64,000 bases of DNA from Pelomonas sp. Root405 (GTDB lineage Bacteria > Pseudomonadota > Gammaproteobacteria > Burkholderiales > Burkholderiaceae_C), in contig NZ_LMDU01000015.1 in assembly GCF_001425165.1 (NCBI RefSeq), positions 186,001 to 250,000 on the forward strand, given 5' to 3'. How positions within the stretch are numbered: position 1 is the stretch's first letter; each line of letters begins with the position of its first letter. The translations under genes were made by a program, and so were the position numbers. Under the pieces are notes generated by a model that was given only the letters and a program-made list of their open reading frames with translations, was not told where the DNA came from and did no database searches. Positions 1 to 9,084 of the stretch are shown one piece after another.

Positions 1-479
1 ATGAATCAGCGCGGGCTGGTGCTTGTCGATGGCGGCCAGCATCGCGCCCTCGTCGAGCTGGAAGTCGTCGGCGCGCAGCGGCACGCCGATGAACTCCAAC
101 CGCTGCTGGCCGGCCAGCGCCTCGTACATGACGAAGCCCGGCACGGGCGCCAGCACGGTGGCGCCGGGCCTGGCGACGGCGATGGTCAGCAGGCCGATGA
201 GTTCGTCGGACCCATTGCCCAAGGTGACGCCCACGTCGTCGCCGACGCCGGCATGGCGGGCCAGCGCGCGGGCCAGCTGGGCTGTCCGCTCGGCCGGGTA
301 GCGGTTCAGCGCCAGCGCGCCGAGGCGCTCGCCCAGCGCCTGCTGCAGCTCGGGCGGCAGGCGGTAGGGGTTCTCCATCGCGTCCAGCTTGATGACGCCG
401 GCGCTGGGCTGCACGACGTAGGCATGCGCCGCCCGCACATCGGGGCGTATTTGAGCGAGGGCTTTGTCCAGTGCAGCGG

Positions 480-483
<4 letters not shown>
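1..483 (-). CDS. hisC: Histidinol-phosphate aminotransferase, N-terminal part (cut by window edge)
   Basis: The minus strand from 483 reads without a stop to the window edge, giving the first 161 residues of a fold-type I PLP aminotransferase. Visible family features are the early LDAMENPY stretch, NRYP, and the LGNGSDELI segment that binds the cofactor phosphate region. The enzyme converts imidazole-acetol phosphate and glutamate to histidinol phosphate in histidine biosynthesis. The PLP-binding lysine lies beyond the window. The ATG at 483-481 overlaps the TGA of the upstream toxin gene as ATGA, so translation is probably coupled. Position downstream of hisG and hisD supports the call. Confidence 0.93.
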
Positions 484-904
<421 letters not shown>

Positions 905-908
<4 letters not shown>

Positions 909-1123
909 AGGACGCCCCGGCCGGGATACGGCTGCCCGTCGGACGACCATGACCGTTCACGATGCAGCCAGTCCTGCAGCGCGCGCTCGTAGACGTCGTC
1001 ATGCTGCATCTTCTCGGCAAGCAGCTCGCCGAGCAGGCGCGACACGCTGGTGTTGCGGCGCGCCGCCTCCAGCCGGGCCCATTCGGCCACGGCGTCATCC
1101 ATGGACACGGTGACGTTCTTCAT
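905..1123 (-). CDS. Antitoxin of the VapBC-like pair, ribbon-helix-helix type
   Basis: This 72-residue protein begins MKNVTVSMDD, a short beta strand followed by AVAEWARLEAARRNTSVSRL. That is the pattern of ribbon-helix-helix/CopG-like antitoxins, with an N-terminal DNA-binding strand. The C-terminal half, HDDVYERALQDWLHRE, would bind the toxin. The ATG at 1123 was chosen because it gives a complete ribbon-helix-helix fold and lies just downstream of a large palindrome (1136-1166) suited to autoregulation. The gene lies 58 bases after hisD and overlaps the toxin start by four bases. The family assignment is by pattern only. Confidence 0.82.
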
Positions 1124-1135
1124 GGCCCGAAGAGT

Positions 1136-1166
1136 ACACGAAGTTCGTGTTGCACGAACTTCGTGT
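1136..1166. promoter_or_regulatory. Probable antitoxin operator: perfect inverted repeat
   Basis: Two 14-base arms pair perfectly across a TTG spacer. Each arm is itself a near-palindrome, CACGAA-N-TTCGTG (1137-1149 and 1153-1165). The site lies between the hisD stop (1182) and the antitoxin ATG (1123). Antitoxins of this class typically repress their own operon from such repeats. The repeat could instead act as a weak terminator or attenuator between hisD and the TA-hisC segment, but no T-tract follows on the minus strand. Confidence 0.72.
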
Positions 1167-1181
1167 CTTCTGAAGGGTGAG

Positions 1182-2489
1182 CTAGCGCAGGCGCAATTCG
1201 GCAGCGCGCGCGTGGGCCTGCAAGCCCTCGCCATGGGCCAGCTCGCTGGCAATGCGGCCCAGCGTCTGTGCGCCCTCGGCACTGACCTCGATGAGGCTGC
1301 TGCGTTTCTGGAAATCGTAGACGCCCAGCGGCGACGAGAAGCGCGCGGTACCGGCCGTGGGCAGCACGTGGTTGGGGCCAGCGCAGTAGTCGCCAAGCGA
1401 TTCGCTGGTGTACGCGCCCATGAAGATGGCGCCGGCGTGGCGCAGCAAGGGTTCCCAGCGCTGCGGGTCGGCGGCGCTGATCTCCAGGTGCTCGGGCGCG
1501 ATGGCATTGCTGATCTCGCAGGCCTCTTCCATCGAGCGCGTCAGGATCAGCGCGCCGCGGCCGGCCAGCGATGCGCGGATGACGGCCTCGCGGGGCATCT
1601 CCTGGACAAGGCGCTCCATGCTGGCGCTGACGGCATCCAGGAAGGCGGCGTCGGGGCTGAGCAGAATGCTCTGCGCCAGCTCGTCATGCTCGGCCTGGCT
1701 GAACAGGTCCATCGCCACCCAGTCCGGCGGCGTGCTGCCATCGGCAATGACGAGGATCTCGCTCGGGCCGGCAATCATGTCGATACCGACCTGGCCGAAC
1801 ACATGCTTCTTGGCCGACGCGACATAGGCGTTGCCCGGGCCGGTGATCTTGTCGACGCGCGGGATGGTGGCCGTGCCATAGGCCAGTGCCGCCACAGCTT
1901 GGGCGCCGCCGATGGCGAACAAGCGGTGCACGCCCGCCACGGCGGCCGCAGCCAGCACCAGCAGGTTGCGCACGCCGTCCGGCGTGGGCACGACCATGAT
2001 GATCTCGCCGACACCCGCGACCTGCGCGGGGATGGCGTTCATCAGCACGCTGCTCGGATAGGCTGCCTTGCCGCCGGGCACATAGATGCCGACGCGGTCC
2101 AGCGGCGTGACCTTCTGGCCGAGCAGGTTGCCGTCTTCGTCGCGGTAGCTCCAGCTGCGGCCGCAGGCTTCGATCTGGCGCTCGTGATAGCTGCGCACCC
2201 GCTTGGCGGCGGCCTGCAGCGCGGCGGCCTGGGCCGGCGTGATGGCGGCCAGCGCCGCCTGCAATTCGCCTGCGGTGATTTCCAGTGCGGCGACGCTGTC
2301 GACCGCCATGCGGTCGAAGCGGGCGGTGTAGTCCAGCACGGCCGCATCGCCACGCTTTTGCACATCGGCCAGGATCTCGGCGACGCGGGCCTCGATGGCG
2401 GCATCGTCGGCCGCCGACCAGAAACGCAGGCGTTCGAACTCGGCCGCGAAGTCGGCGTCGGTGGTGGAGAGTTGGCGAACAAGTTTCAT
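1182..2489 (-). CDS. hisD: Histidinol dehydrogenase
   Basis: The 435-residue length is normal for HisD, the zinc enzyme that oxidises histidinol to histidine with two NAD+. Conserved landmarks are [32 protein letters not shown], the SQAEHDE segment with zinc-ligand Gln/His, GPNHVLPT, and the C-terminal HGEGLQAHA. Its ATG overlaps the hisG stop as ATGA. It is followed by the TA pair and then hisC. Confidence 0.97.
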   Translation of the reverse strand: MKLVRQLSTTDADFAAEFERLRFWSAADDAAIEARVAEILADVQKRGDAAVLDYTARFDRMAVDSVAALEITAGELQAALAAITPAQAAALQAAAKRVRSYHERQIEACGRSWSYRDEDGNLLGQKVTPLDRVGIYVPGGKAAYPSSVLMNAIPAQVAGVGEIIMVVPTPDGVRNLLVLAAAAVAGVHRLFAIGGAQAVAALAYGTATIPRVDKITGPGNAYVASAKKHVFGQVGIDMIAGPSEILVIADGSTPPDWVAMDLFSQAEHDELAQSILLSPDAAFLDAVSASMERLVQEMPREAVIRASLAGRGALILTRSMEEACEISNAIAPEHLEISAADPQRWEPLLRHAGAIFMGAYTSESLGDYCAGPNHVLPTAGTARFSSPLGVYDFQKRSSLIEVSAEGAQTLGRIASELAHGEGLQAHARAAELRLR

Positions 2490-3142
2490 GCAATGGCCGC
2501 GGCGAAAGCGTCGATCAGCGGGCGGAGCAGGTCGCGCTTGAGTTTGAGCGCGGCCTGGTTGACGACGAGGCGCGATGAGATGTCCATGATCTGCTCCACC
2601 TCGACCAGCTTGTTCGCCCGCAGCGTGCCGCCGGTGGAGACGAGGTCAACGATGGCCTCGGCCAGGCCCGTGAGCGGCGCCAGCTCCATGGAGCCGTAGA
2701 GCTTGATGAGGTCGACGTGCACGCCCTTGTCGGCGAAATGCTGGCGGGCGATCTCGGTGTATTTGGTCGCCACGCGGATGCGCGAGCCCTGCTTGACGGC
2801 GGCGGCGTAGTCGAAGTCGGCGCGCACGGCGACGCTCATGCGGCAGCGGGCGATCTTCAGGTCCAGCGGCTGGTACAGGCCGTGCGAGCCGCCCTGGGCC
2901 AGGGCCTGCTCGTGCAGCACGTCGCGGCCGGCCACGCCGAGGTCGGCGCCACCGTATTGCACATAGGTCGGCACGTCGCTGGCGCGCACCAGCACCACGC
3001 GCACGCCGTCGCGGTTGGTCGGCAGGATGAGCTTGCGCGAGGTCTCGGGGTCTTCCAGCACCTCGATGCCGGCGGCGCGTAGCAGCGGCAGCGTCTCTTC
3101 GAAGATGCGGCCCTTGGAAAGGGCGAGGGTCAGGCCACTCAT
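2486..3142 (-). CDS. hisG: ATP phosphoribosyltransferase, short form
   Basis: The 218-residue protein starts [17 protein letters not shown] and contains [13 protein letters not shown] and the phosphoribosyl-binding region [13 protein letters not shown]. It catalyses the first committed step of histidine synthesis, ATP plus PRPP to phosphoribosyl-ATP. At this length it lacks the C-terminal regulatory domain of long HisG, so a HisZ partner is expected; no hisZ is present in the window. The ATG at 3142 is preferred over the one at 3154 because it overlaps the bolA stop as ATGA. Confidence 0.95.
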   Translation of the reverse strand: MSGLTLALSKGRIFEETLPLLRAAGIEVLEDPETSRKLILPTNRDGVRVVLVRASDVPTYVQYGGADLGVAGRDVLHEQALAQGGSHGLYQPLDLKIARCRMSVAVRADFDYAAAVKQGSRIRVATKYTEIARQHFADKGVHVDLIKLYGSMELAPLTGLAEAIVDLVSTGGTLRANKLVEVEQIMDISSRLVVNQAALKLKRDLLRPLIDAFAAAIA

Positions 3143-3381
3143 TTCGCGCTCCATTCTTCGGGACTCAAGGTCTTCATCGACAGCGCATGAATCTGCTCGC
3201 GCATGCGCTCACCGAGCGCCGCGTAGACGCGCTGGTGTCGCTTGATGCGGGAGAGGCCATTGAACTCGTCAGACACGATGGTCGCGAAGAAGTGGCGGCC
3301 GTCGCCCTCGACTTCGAGATGCGCGCAGGGCAGCCCTGCGGCAATGAAATCGCGCACTTCTTGCGGGGTCGGGTCGGCCAT
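3139..3381 (-). CDS. BolA/IbaG-family protein
   Basis: The 80-residue protein has the BolA fold signature: [30 protein letters not shown] followed by a [18 protein letters not shown] tail. BolA-like proteins partner monothiol glutaredoxins and bind Fe-S clusters. IbaG-type members commonly sit beside murA and lipid-transport ABC genes. Here it lies between an ABC-2 permease gene (29-base gap) and hisG (ATGA overlap). murA, which often lies between this gene and hisG in Burkholderiales, is missing. Confidence 0.9.
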   Translation of the reverse strand: MADPTPQEVRDFIAAGLPCAHLEVEGDGRHFFATIVSDEFNGLSRIKRHQRVYAALGERMREQIHALSMKTLSPEEWSAK

Positions 3382-3410
3382 GGATCGGTCCTCGGGGAAA
3401 ACCCCGGATT

Positions 3411-4166
3411 CTAGGAACGTATCTTGTAGCCGCTCTTCAGCAGCGATAAAGCAAGCCCAGCTGCGACCGCGAAGCTGATGCCGACGACGCCCAGGCTGAT
3501 CCACGGCGACACGTCGCTGACGCCGAAGAAGCCGCGGCGGAAGCCGTCGATCATGTAGAAGAACGGATTGAGGTGGCTGATACCCTGCCAGAAGGCAGGC
3601 AGCGAATGCACCGAGTAGAAGACGCCGGACAGGAAGGTCATCGGCATGATGATGAAGTTCTGGAAGGCCGCCAGCTGGTCGAACTTCTCGGCCCACAGCC
3701 CGGCGATCAGGCCCAGGGTGCCCATCAGACCGGCGCCAAGCACCGTGAAGGCCAGCACCCACAGCATGTTGTCCATCCCCGGCGGGGCGAACCACACAGT
3801 GACCAGCAGCACACCCGCGCCGACCATCAAGCCGCGCACAACGGCCGCGCCGACGTAGGCGACAAACCAGGCCAGGGGCGACAGCGGCGTCAGCAGCAGG
3901 AAGACGAGATTGCCGGTGATCTTGCTCTGGATCAGGCTGGACGAGCTGTTCGCGAACGCGTTCTGCAGCACGCTCATCATCACCAGGCCCGGGATCAGGA
4001 ACTGCGTGTAGCCGACGCTGTCGTAGACCTTCACATGGTCCTCCAGCGTGTGGCCAAAGACCAGCAGGTACATGACGGCCGTCAGCACCGGTGCGCAGAC
4101 GGTCTGAAAGGCGACCTTCCAGAAGCGCAGCACTTCCTTCTTGAAGAGGGTCGAGGCACCGTTCAT
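3411..4166 (-). CDS. ABC-2 type transporter permease, YadH-like
   Basis: The 251-residue membrane protein has about six hydrophobic segments and the ABC-2 signature around FQNFIIMPMTFLSGVFYSVHSLPAFWQGISHLNPFFYMIDGFRRGFFG. It is the membrane half of an exporter whose ATPase is encoded immediately upstream; the genes overlap as ATGA. The YadGH-like pair is common in proteobacteria, and its substrate is not established. Position next to a BolA-family gene is the usual Burkholderiales arrangement. Confidence 0.93.
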   Translation of the reverse strand: MNGASTLFKKEVLRFWKVAFQTVCAPVLTAVMYLLVFGHTLEDHVKVYDSVGYTQFLIPGLVMMSVLQNAFANSSSSLIQSKITGNLVFLLLTPLSPLAWFVAYVGAAVVRGLMVGAGVLLVTVWFAPPGMDNMLWVLAFTVLGAGLMGTLGLIAGLWAEKFDQLAAFQNFIIMPMTFLSGVFYSVHSLPAFWQGISHLNPFFYMIDGFRRGFFGVSDVSPWISLGVVGISFAVAAGLALSLLKSGYKIRS

Positions 4167-5083
4167 GCGTGCTCTCCCTGCATGATTTCCAGGAACACGT
4201 CTTCGAGGTCAGCGCGGCCGATCTCCAGGTCTTCGACCGGCACCCCGACCTTCCTCAACTCCGCCAGCGTGGACTCGACTTCGTTGGCGTCATGCGCCGT
4301 GACCTGCACGATGCGCCCCGTCACCCGCGCCCGTGCTGCGATGTCCGGTGGCAGCGCCGCATCGGTCTTGAAACGCAGCATCGTCGACGCCGTGCCGGCC
4401 AGCAGCTGCGACGTGCGGTCCAGGGCCACGATGCGGCCGTTCTTCAGCATGCCGATGCGCTGGCACAGGGCCTCGGCTTCCTCCAGGTAATGCGTCGTCA
4501 GCAGCACCGTATGGCCTTCCTTGTTCAGCCGGGCGATGAACTGCCACAGCGTCTGGCGCAGCTCGACGTCGACACCCGCCGTGGGCTCGTCCAGCACGAT
4601 GACCGGCGGGCGGTGCACCAATGCCTGGGCGACCAGCACGCGGCGCTTCATGCCGCCGGAGAGCTGGCGCATGTTGGCGTTGGCCTTGTCGGCCAGGCCA
4701 AGGTTGTGCAGCAGCTCGTCGATCCAGTCGTCATTGCGCTGCACGCCGAAGTAGCCGCTCTGGATGCGCAGCGATTCGCGCACGCTGAAAAAAGGGTCGA
4801 ACACCAGCTCCTGCGGCACCACGCCCAGCGCCTTGCGGGCGGCGGCGTAGTCGTCGACGACGTCGTGGCCCATCACGCGCACGCGACCTTCGGTCGCCTT
4901 GGTCAGGCCGGCCAACACGCTGATTAACGTTGTCTTGCCCGCGCCGTTGGGGCCGAGCAGGCCGAAGAACTCGCCGCAATGGATGTCAAAGCTGACCCCA
5001 TCCAGCGCCTTGACCTGCCCTCCCCGGTATGTTTTCTTGACGTTCTCGAAGGAGATGGCAGGCGGGGAGGCTGAATTCGGCAT
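4163..5083 (-). CDS. ABC transporter ATP-binding protein, YadG-like
   Basis: The 306-residue protein carries Walker A GPNGAGKTT (about residues 44-52), a Q-loop with PQE, the signature LSGGMKRR, Walker B VIVLDEPTAGVD and the H-loop TTHY. It energises the ABC-2 permease encoded next. The C-terminal 80 residues after the nucleotide-binding domain resemble the DUF4162-like tail common in ABC-2 ATPases. It is transcribed divergently from the TetR-family gene at 5144, with a 60-base gap that must hold both promoters. Confidence 0.95.
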   Translation of the reverse strand: MPNSASPPAISFENVKKTYRGGQVKALDGVSFDIHCGEFFGLLGPNGAGKTTLISVLAGLTKATEGRVRVMGHDVVDDYAAARKALGVVPQELVFDPFFSVRESLRIQSGYFGVQRNDDWIDELLHNLGLADKANANMRQLSGGMKRRVLVAQALVHRPPVIVLDEPTAGVDVELRQTLWQFIARLNKEGHTVLLTTHYLEEAEALCQRIGMLKNGRIVALDRTSQLLAGTASTMLRFKTDAALPPDIAARARVTGRIVQVTAHDANEVESTLAELRKVGVPVEDLEIGRADLEDVFLEIMQGEHA

Positions 5084-5143
5084 GGGGCGCGATTCTAAAA
5101 GTCGCCCCTCCTTGAGCGCCGATCACTGCCAGAATGCCCCGCG

Positions 5144-5803
5144 ATGCCCACGCCCAAACGCCCACGCCGCACCGCCGAGCGCATCCTCGAGGTCACGCTG
5201 GAGCTGTTCAACAGTTTCGGCGAGCCCAATGTGTCGACGACGCTGATCTCGGCCGAATTGAAGATCAGCCCGGGCAATCTCTACTACCACTACCCGGCCA
5301 AGGACGAGCTGATCAACGCCCTCTTCGGCCGCTACGAGGCGGAGCTGAACGAGTTGCTGGCGGCCGCTGACAACGTGCGCAATGTCGAGGACGCTTGGCT
5401 GTTCTTCCACATGCTGTTTGAGCTGATCTGGAAGTTCCGCTTCCTCTACCGAGACCTGAACGACCTGCTATTCAAGAACCGCCGGTTGGAGACCCATTTC
5501 CAGACCTTGCTCGCCGCCAAGGAGCAGGCGATGCGCCATGTGTTGTCAGGCCTGCACCTGGGCGGCGCGCTGAAGATGGACCTGCGCGAGGCCGCACCGA
5601 CGGCCAACGCGATGGTCGTCGTCGTGAGCTATTGGCTGAGCTACGAATACGTGCGCGATCCGCGCCACGCGCTGGAGCCCGATCGTGCCGGTGCAGCGCT
5701 GATGCGTGGCGCCTTCCATGCGCTGAGCCTGCTGCTACCCTACCTTGAGCAAGCGTCCAAGGACCACCTCTTCAAGCTCGCCGGTCAATACCAATCACCC
5801 TAG
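5144..5803 (+). CDS. TetR-family transcriptional regulator
   Basis: This 219-residue protein has an N-terminal TetR helix-turn-helix (AERILEVTLELFNSFGEPNVSTTLISAELKISPGNLYYHYPAKDELINALF, split across roughly residues 10-60), with the typical GNLYYHYPAKDEL recognition helix. The C-terminal ligand-binding region is mainly helical and unrecognised. It starts 60 bases from the divergent ABC exporter operon, which it may regulate. A TPR protein gene follows after 10 bases. Confidence 0.92.
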   Translation: MPTPKRPRRTAERILEVTLELFNSFGEPNVSTTLISAELKISPGNLYYHYPAKDELINALFGRYEAELNELLAAADNVRNVEDAWLFFHMLFELIWKFRFLYRDLNDLLFKNRRLETHFQTLLAAKEQAMRHVLSGLHLGGALKMDLREAAPTANAMVVVVSYWLSYEYVRDPRHALEPDRAGAALMRGAFHALSLLLPYLEQASKDHLFKLAGQYQSP

Positions 5804-5813
5804 GAGACAAGCC

Positions 5814-6587
5814 ATGGCCAAGTGGACCGCCTTCCCCTACGACAACAGCGCATTCGTCTACACGCCGGCCACGCTGAAGAAGCACTGGGCGCGGCTGCAT
5901 GCCGGCGACGCCGAGCCCTTGCCCAAGGACACCGCCGTCCTGCAAGCCTGGGCCCACTTCCACGCCGGGGACTTCCAGGCTGCGTACGACGCGGGCCTCG
6001 CCGCCGGGGGCGCCGGCATCACCGTCGCCAACAAGGCCCAGGGCATCTACGCCAACTACCTGGAGAAGAAGGAGAAGGTGAAGCTGGAGATGTTCCTGGA
6101 GATCGCCGAGCGCGCCGAGGCCCAGCAGGCCGAGGAGCCCAAGAACCCCAATGCCTACTACTGGCAGGCCTATGCCATCGGCCGCTACGGCCAGGGCATC
6201 AGCGTGGCCAAGGCGTTGGCGCAAGGGCTGGGCAGCAAGGTGAAGAACGCGCTGGAGACCACCATCACGCTGGCGCCCAAGCATGCCGACGCTCATATCG
6301 CGCTGGGCGCCTTCCACGCTGAGGTCATCGACAAGGTCGGCAAGCTGCTCGGCCGCACGCAAGGCGCCGATGCGGCCACCGGGCTGAAGATGTTCGAGCA
6401 GGCCATCAAGCTCAACCCGACGAGCGCCATCGCAATGATCGAGCGCGCCAACGGCTTGGTCATGCTGGAGGGCGACAAGCGCATGAAGGAAGCCGAGAAG
6501 CTGTACGCCGACGCGGCCGCCTGCGAGGCGATGGACGCGATGGAGTTGCTCGACATCGAGCTGGCAAAAGAGGAACTTGAGGAGTAG
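5814..6587 (+). CDS. TPR-repeat protein, cytoplasmic, function unknown
   Basis: The 257-residue protein begins MAKWTAFPYDNSAFVYTP, preceded by a TAGGAGACAAGCC ribosome-binding region, so ATG 5814 is chosen over an upstream start inside tetR. Helical repeats such as NPNAYYWQAYAIGRYGQG, HADAHIALGAFHAEV and NPTSAIAMIERANGL fit tetratricopeptide-type repeats. There is no signal peptide. It probably forms an operon with the TetR gene. No enzymatic motif is visible. Confidence 0.85.
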   Translation: MAKWTAFPYDNSAFVYTPATLKKHWARLHAGDAEPLPKDTAVLQAWAHFHAGDFQAAYDAGLAAGGAGITVANKAQGIYANYLEKKEKVKLEMFLEIAERAEAQQAEEPKNPNAYYWQAYAIGRYGQGISVAKALAQGLGSKVKNALETTITLAPKHADAHIALGAFHAEVIDKVGKLLGRTQGADAATGLKMFEQAIKLNPTSAIAMIERANGLVMLEGDKRMKEAEKLYADAAACEAMDAMELLDIELAKEELEE

Positions 6588-6714
6588 TTCACGGTGCGGC
6601 CGGTCGTTCGTGAACTGCGTCACGACCCGGTCTCCCGCGCCTCCGGGGGTGCAAGCCCGGCCCTCGCGGCGTAAGCTTCGCACCCATCAGCCACCCCCCA
6701 AACGAGACCGCGCC

Positions 6715-7056
6715 ATGAAGCTCCTGATCCCTGCCCTCGCCATCGCCGCCGCCTTCTCCGCCCAAGCCAGCAACAAGGGCACGCCCGAGCAGGCCGAGCT
6801 GCGCGCCGAGTGCGCACAGAGCTACAGCGACACCAGCAGCATCGCCACGCCGGTCGCGTCCAACGAGTATCAGTTCGTCTACGCCAACGGCAAGTACAAG
6901 GGCGAGGCCAAGCCCGGCAAGCTGCTGCCCTGCACTTCGCAGCAATACGCCGCCTACCTCGACAACAAGGCCGACCCGGCCAAGGTGATGAACGCCTACC
7001 CGACCGCCGCCGGCCGCCCGACGACCAAGAAGAAGGCCGAGCCCTTCCGCCTCTGA
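6715..7056 (+). CDS. Small secreted protein of unknown function, paralogue 1
   Basis: The 113-residue protein starts with a clear Sec signal peptide (MKLLIPALAIAAAFSAQAS, cleavage near residue 19). The mature part has two cysteines, in RAECAQSY and LPCTSQQYAAYL, and a lysine-rich end. The next gene encodes a related protein with the same C-x-x-x-QYA-x-YL core and a KADPA segment, so the pair probably arose by tandem duplication. A strong terminator follows. Function is not recognised. Confidence 0.82.
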   Translation: MKLLIPALAIAAAFSAQASNKGTPEQAELRAECAQSYSDTSSIATPVASNEYQFVYANGKYKGEAKPGKLLPCTSQQYAAYLDNKADPAKVMNAYPTAAGRPTTKKKAEPFRL

Positions 7057-7079
7057 ACGGCTCCACCGCTTGTCTACAA

Positions 7080-7104
7080 GGCGCTCTCCGGAGCGCCTTT
7101 TTGT
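7080..7104 (+). terminator. Rho-independent terminator
   Basis: A 7-base-pair stem (GGCGCTC/GAGCGCC) with a four-base loop (7080-7097) is followed directly by TTTTTG and more T residues. It lies 24 bases after the stop of the small secreted protein gene on the plus strand. Confidence 0.85.
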
Positions 7105-7199
7105 TTTCAGCGCCGTCTTGTCGACCCGCAACTCACGTGCAATTCAGGCCAGCTGGGCCTAATCTAGATATCACTCCTAGCCGTCCTTGGAGGTCAGCC

Positions 7200-7553
7200 A
7201 TGAGAGTTCTTGCAACGGCCATTGCCGCTCTGGTTTCCACCCTCCCTGCACTCGCTACCAACACGCCTGCGGACCATGCCCAGGCGTTCCTGCGCGACGG
7301 ATGCTCGCAGAGCTACGCCAGCCACAGCGCCCACCACCCACCGGGCGCCCCGGGCCCAGCCTTCACCGGGGAGCGCTACAAGGGCGACAACCGCTACTAC
7401 AACGACGCCAAGCCCTGCGACGAAGCGCAGTACGCGCTCTATCTGGAGAAGGCCGACCCGGCCACGGTCGCCTTCGCCCACCCGCCCTCGGCCGGCAAGG
7501 CGAAACCGAAGAGGCCGCCGACCAGCGCAGCGGCGCCCGCCAAGCCGAAGTAG
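7200..7553 (+). CDS. Small secreted protein of unknown function, paralogue 2
   Basis: The 117-residue protein starts MRVLATAIAALVSTLPALAT, a Sec signal peptide, with a ribosome-binding site (TTGGAGG) before ATG 7200. The mature part shares with the preceding gene a cysteine followed by SQSYAS, GERYKGD, and the core CDEAQYALYLEKADPATV. The C-terminus is Lys/Pro/Ala-rich. The similarity and order point to tandem duplication. Function is unknown. Confidence 0.82.
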   Translation: MRVLATAIAALVSTLPALATNTPADHAQAFLRDGCSQSYASHSAHHPPGAPGPAFTGERYKGDNRYYNDAKPCDEAQYALYLEKADPATVAFAHPPSAGKAKPKRPPTSAAAPAKPK

Positions 7554-7565
7554 GCGGGCGGCGGC

Positions 7566-9008
7566 TCAGGCCGTGTCGCCATCCCATGGCATCATCAGCG
7601 ACAGCATCAGCAGCTTCTCGAACTCCGGCGCGAAGTTGGCGATGATGGCCTCGGGGTCGGGGCACAGCCCGGTATCCGTGATAAGGCCGAACTGCACGCG
7701 GCCCGCATAGGTCAGGATGCTGACCCCCATGCCGATGTCCCCGGACTGCGGCACCCAGAACATCACTTTCTCGACCGTGGCGCCGCAGAACTTCAGCGCC
7801 TCGGCCGGGCCTGGCACATTGGTCATCACGGCCGTCGCCTTCCTGGCGAAGATGTTCAGCATCGCGTGCTGCACCGGCTTGATCAGCAGCCCCGCCACCG
7901 ACAGCAGGCCGAAGGCCATGACGGGTTGGAAGCTGCCCTTCAGCTCGCTCATGCGCGCTCGCACCGCGAACAGCCGCTCGACCGGGTTGGCGATGCCGAT
8001 GGGCAACACCAGCGGCACCAGGCCGAAGCGGTTGCCCAGCTGCCAGGCGTGCTCCAGCGGCCGCAGGTTGACCGGCACCATCGCGCGGATCTCCTTGCCC
8101 GCCGGGTCCTCGCCCTTGTCGGCCAGATAGCGGCCAATGGCACCGGCTGCGCAGGCCAGCAGCACATCGTTGATGGACGCGCCCAGCGCCTTGCCGACGG
8201 CCTTCACCTCGTCCAGCGCCAGGCTGTCGTCCCAGGCGACCGTCTTGGTCGCGCCGGGCTTGCCCTTGAGCCTGGTCGGCGAGTCGTCGGGCATCAACGC
8301 GAACGCGGCCACGTCGGACACGGCCTGGTAGCCCATGCGGGCCATCTCCATCGACGCATCCATCGGCGTGCCCGCCGACATCACCGTGTCCACACCCTTG
8401 GAGACGCCCTTGCCTGTCAGGCCGATGGCCTTCACGGTCATGTTGCTGAGGGGGCGCAGGAAGGCGTCCAGCAGCCAGTCGGCTTCTTCCTCGACCTCGG
8501 GAGCGCGTGCCCTCGCCCTCTGGGGCGGCGCCTTGCCGCCATCGGTGATGGACAGCATTACGGCGATCAGCGCGATGCCGTCGGCAATGCAGTGGTGGAT
8601 GCGCGCGATCAGAGCGCTGGTGCCGTCGCCCATGTCCTCGATGAGCTGGAACTGCCACAGCGGGTGCGCAGGGTCCAGCGGCTCCGAGCACAGCTCGGCG
8701 ACGCGCTCTCGCAGCACCTGGTCGCGGCTCTGTCCACGCAGCGGCAGCGGCAGTTCGGCGACCACATGACGGGCGATGTCGAAGTCACGGTCCACCACCC
8801 ACTGCGCACCGAGCAAGGCATCCTCGACGACCTTCTGGCGAAAGCGCGGGTACTGCAGCAGCCGCTCGGCCACCCGCTCCCGCAGGGCGGCCAACGTGAT
8901 GCCAGGGCGGATCGACCAGACCCCGACGATCATCATCAGGTTGGCCTCGGTGTCCATGCGCAGCCAGGCGGTATCCACCTTGGACATGCGTTCGCTGGTC
9001 TGGCCCAT
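7566..9008 (-). CDS. Wax ester synthase/acyl-CoA:diacylglycerol acyltransferase (WS/DGAT)
   Basis: The 480-residue protein has the condensing-type active site HHCIADG (His138, His139, Asp143) that defines WS/DGAT enzymes, and later the conserved blocks MVPVNLRP, NRFGLVPLVLPIG and NVPGPAEAL. These enzymes esterify acyl-CoA to fatty alcohols or diacylglycerol to make storage lipid. The neighbouring acyl-CoA-binding protein and PHA-system genes suggest a storage-lipid neighbourhood. It is divergent from the ACBP gene across the nested-repeat element. Confidence 0.93.
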   Translation of the reverse strand: MGQTSERMSKVDTAWLRMDTEANLMMIVGVWSIRPGITLAALRERVAERLLQYPRFRQKVVEDALLGAQWVVDRDFDIARHVVAELPLPLRGQSRDQVLRERVAELCSEPLDPAHPLWQFQLIEDMGDGTSALIARIHHCIADGIALIAVMLSITDGGKAPPQRARARAPEVEEEADWLLDAFLRPLSNMTVKAIGLTGKGVSKGVDTVMSAGTPMDASMEMARMGYQAVSDVAAFALMPDDSPTRLKGKPGATKTVAWDDSLALDEVKAVGKALGASINDVLLACAAGAIGRYLADKGEDPAGKEIRAMVPVNLRPLEHAWQLGNRFGLVPLVLPIGIANPVERLFAVRARMSELKGSFQPVMAFGLLSVAGLLIKPVQHAMLNIFARKATAVMTNVPGPAEALKFCGATVEKVMFWVPQSGDIGMGVSILTYAGRVQFGLITDTGLCPDPEAIIANFAPEFEKLLMLSLMMPWDGDTA

Positions 9009-9084
9009 TCAGTCTCCTCGATATGTTGTTCTCGCGGCCTAAACTGCTGGGCCCCCGTCGATTGTCATGAGAATCGACGCCACT

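Noticed and set aside
1050-2699. 549-codon plus-strand open frame
   Set aside because: It is the antisense of hisD and the TA region in high-GC DNA. Its translation is rich in Gly, Ala, His and Gln with no domain, while the minus strand encodes clear HisD.
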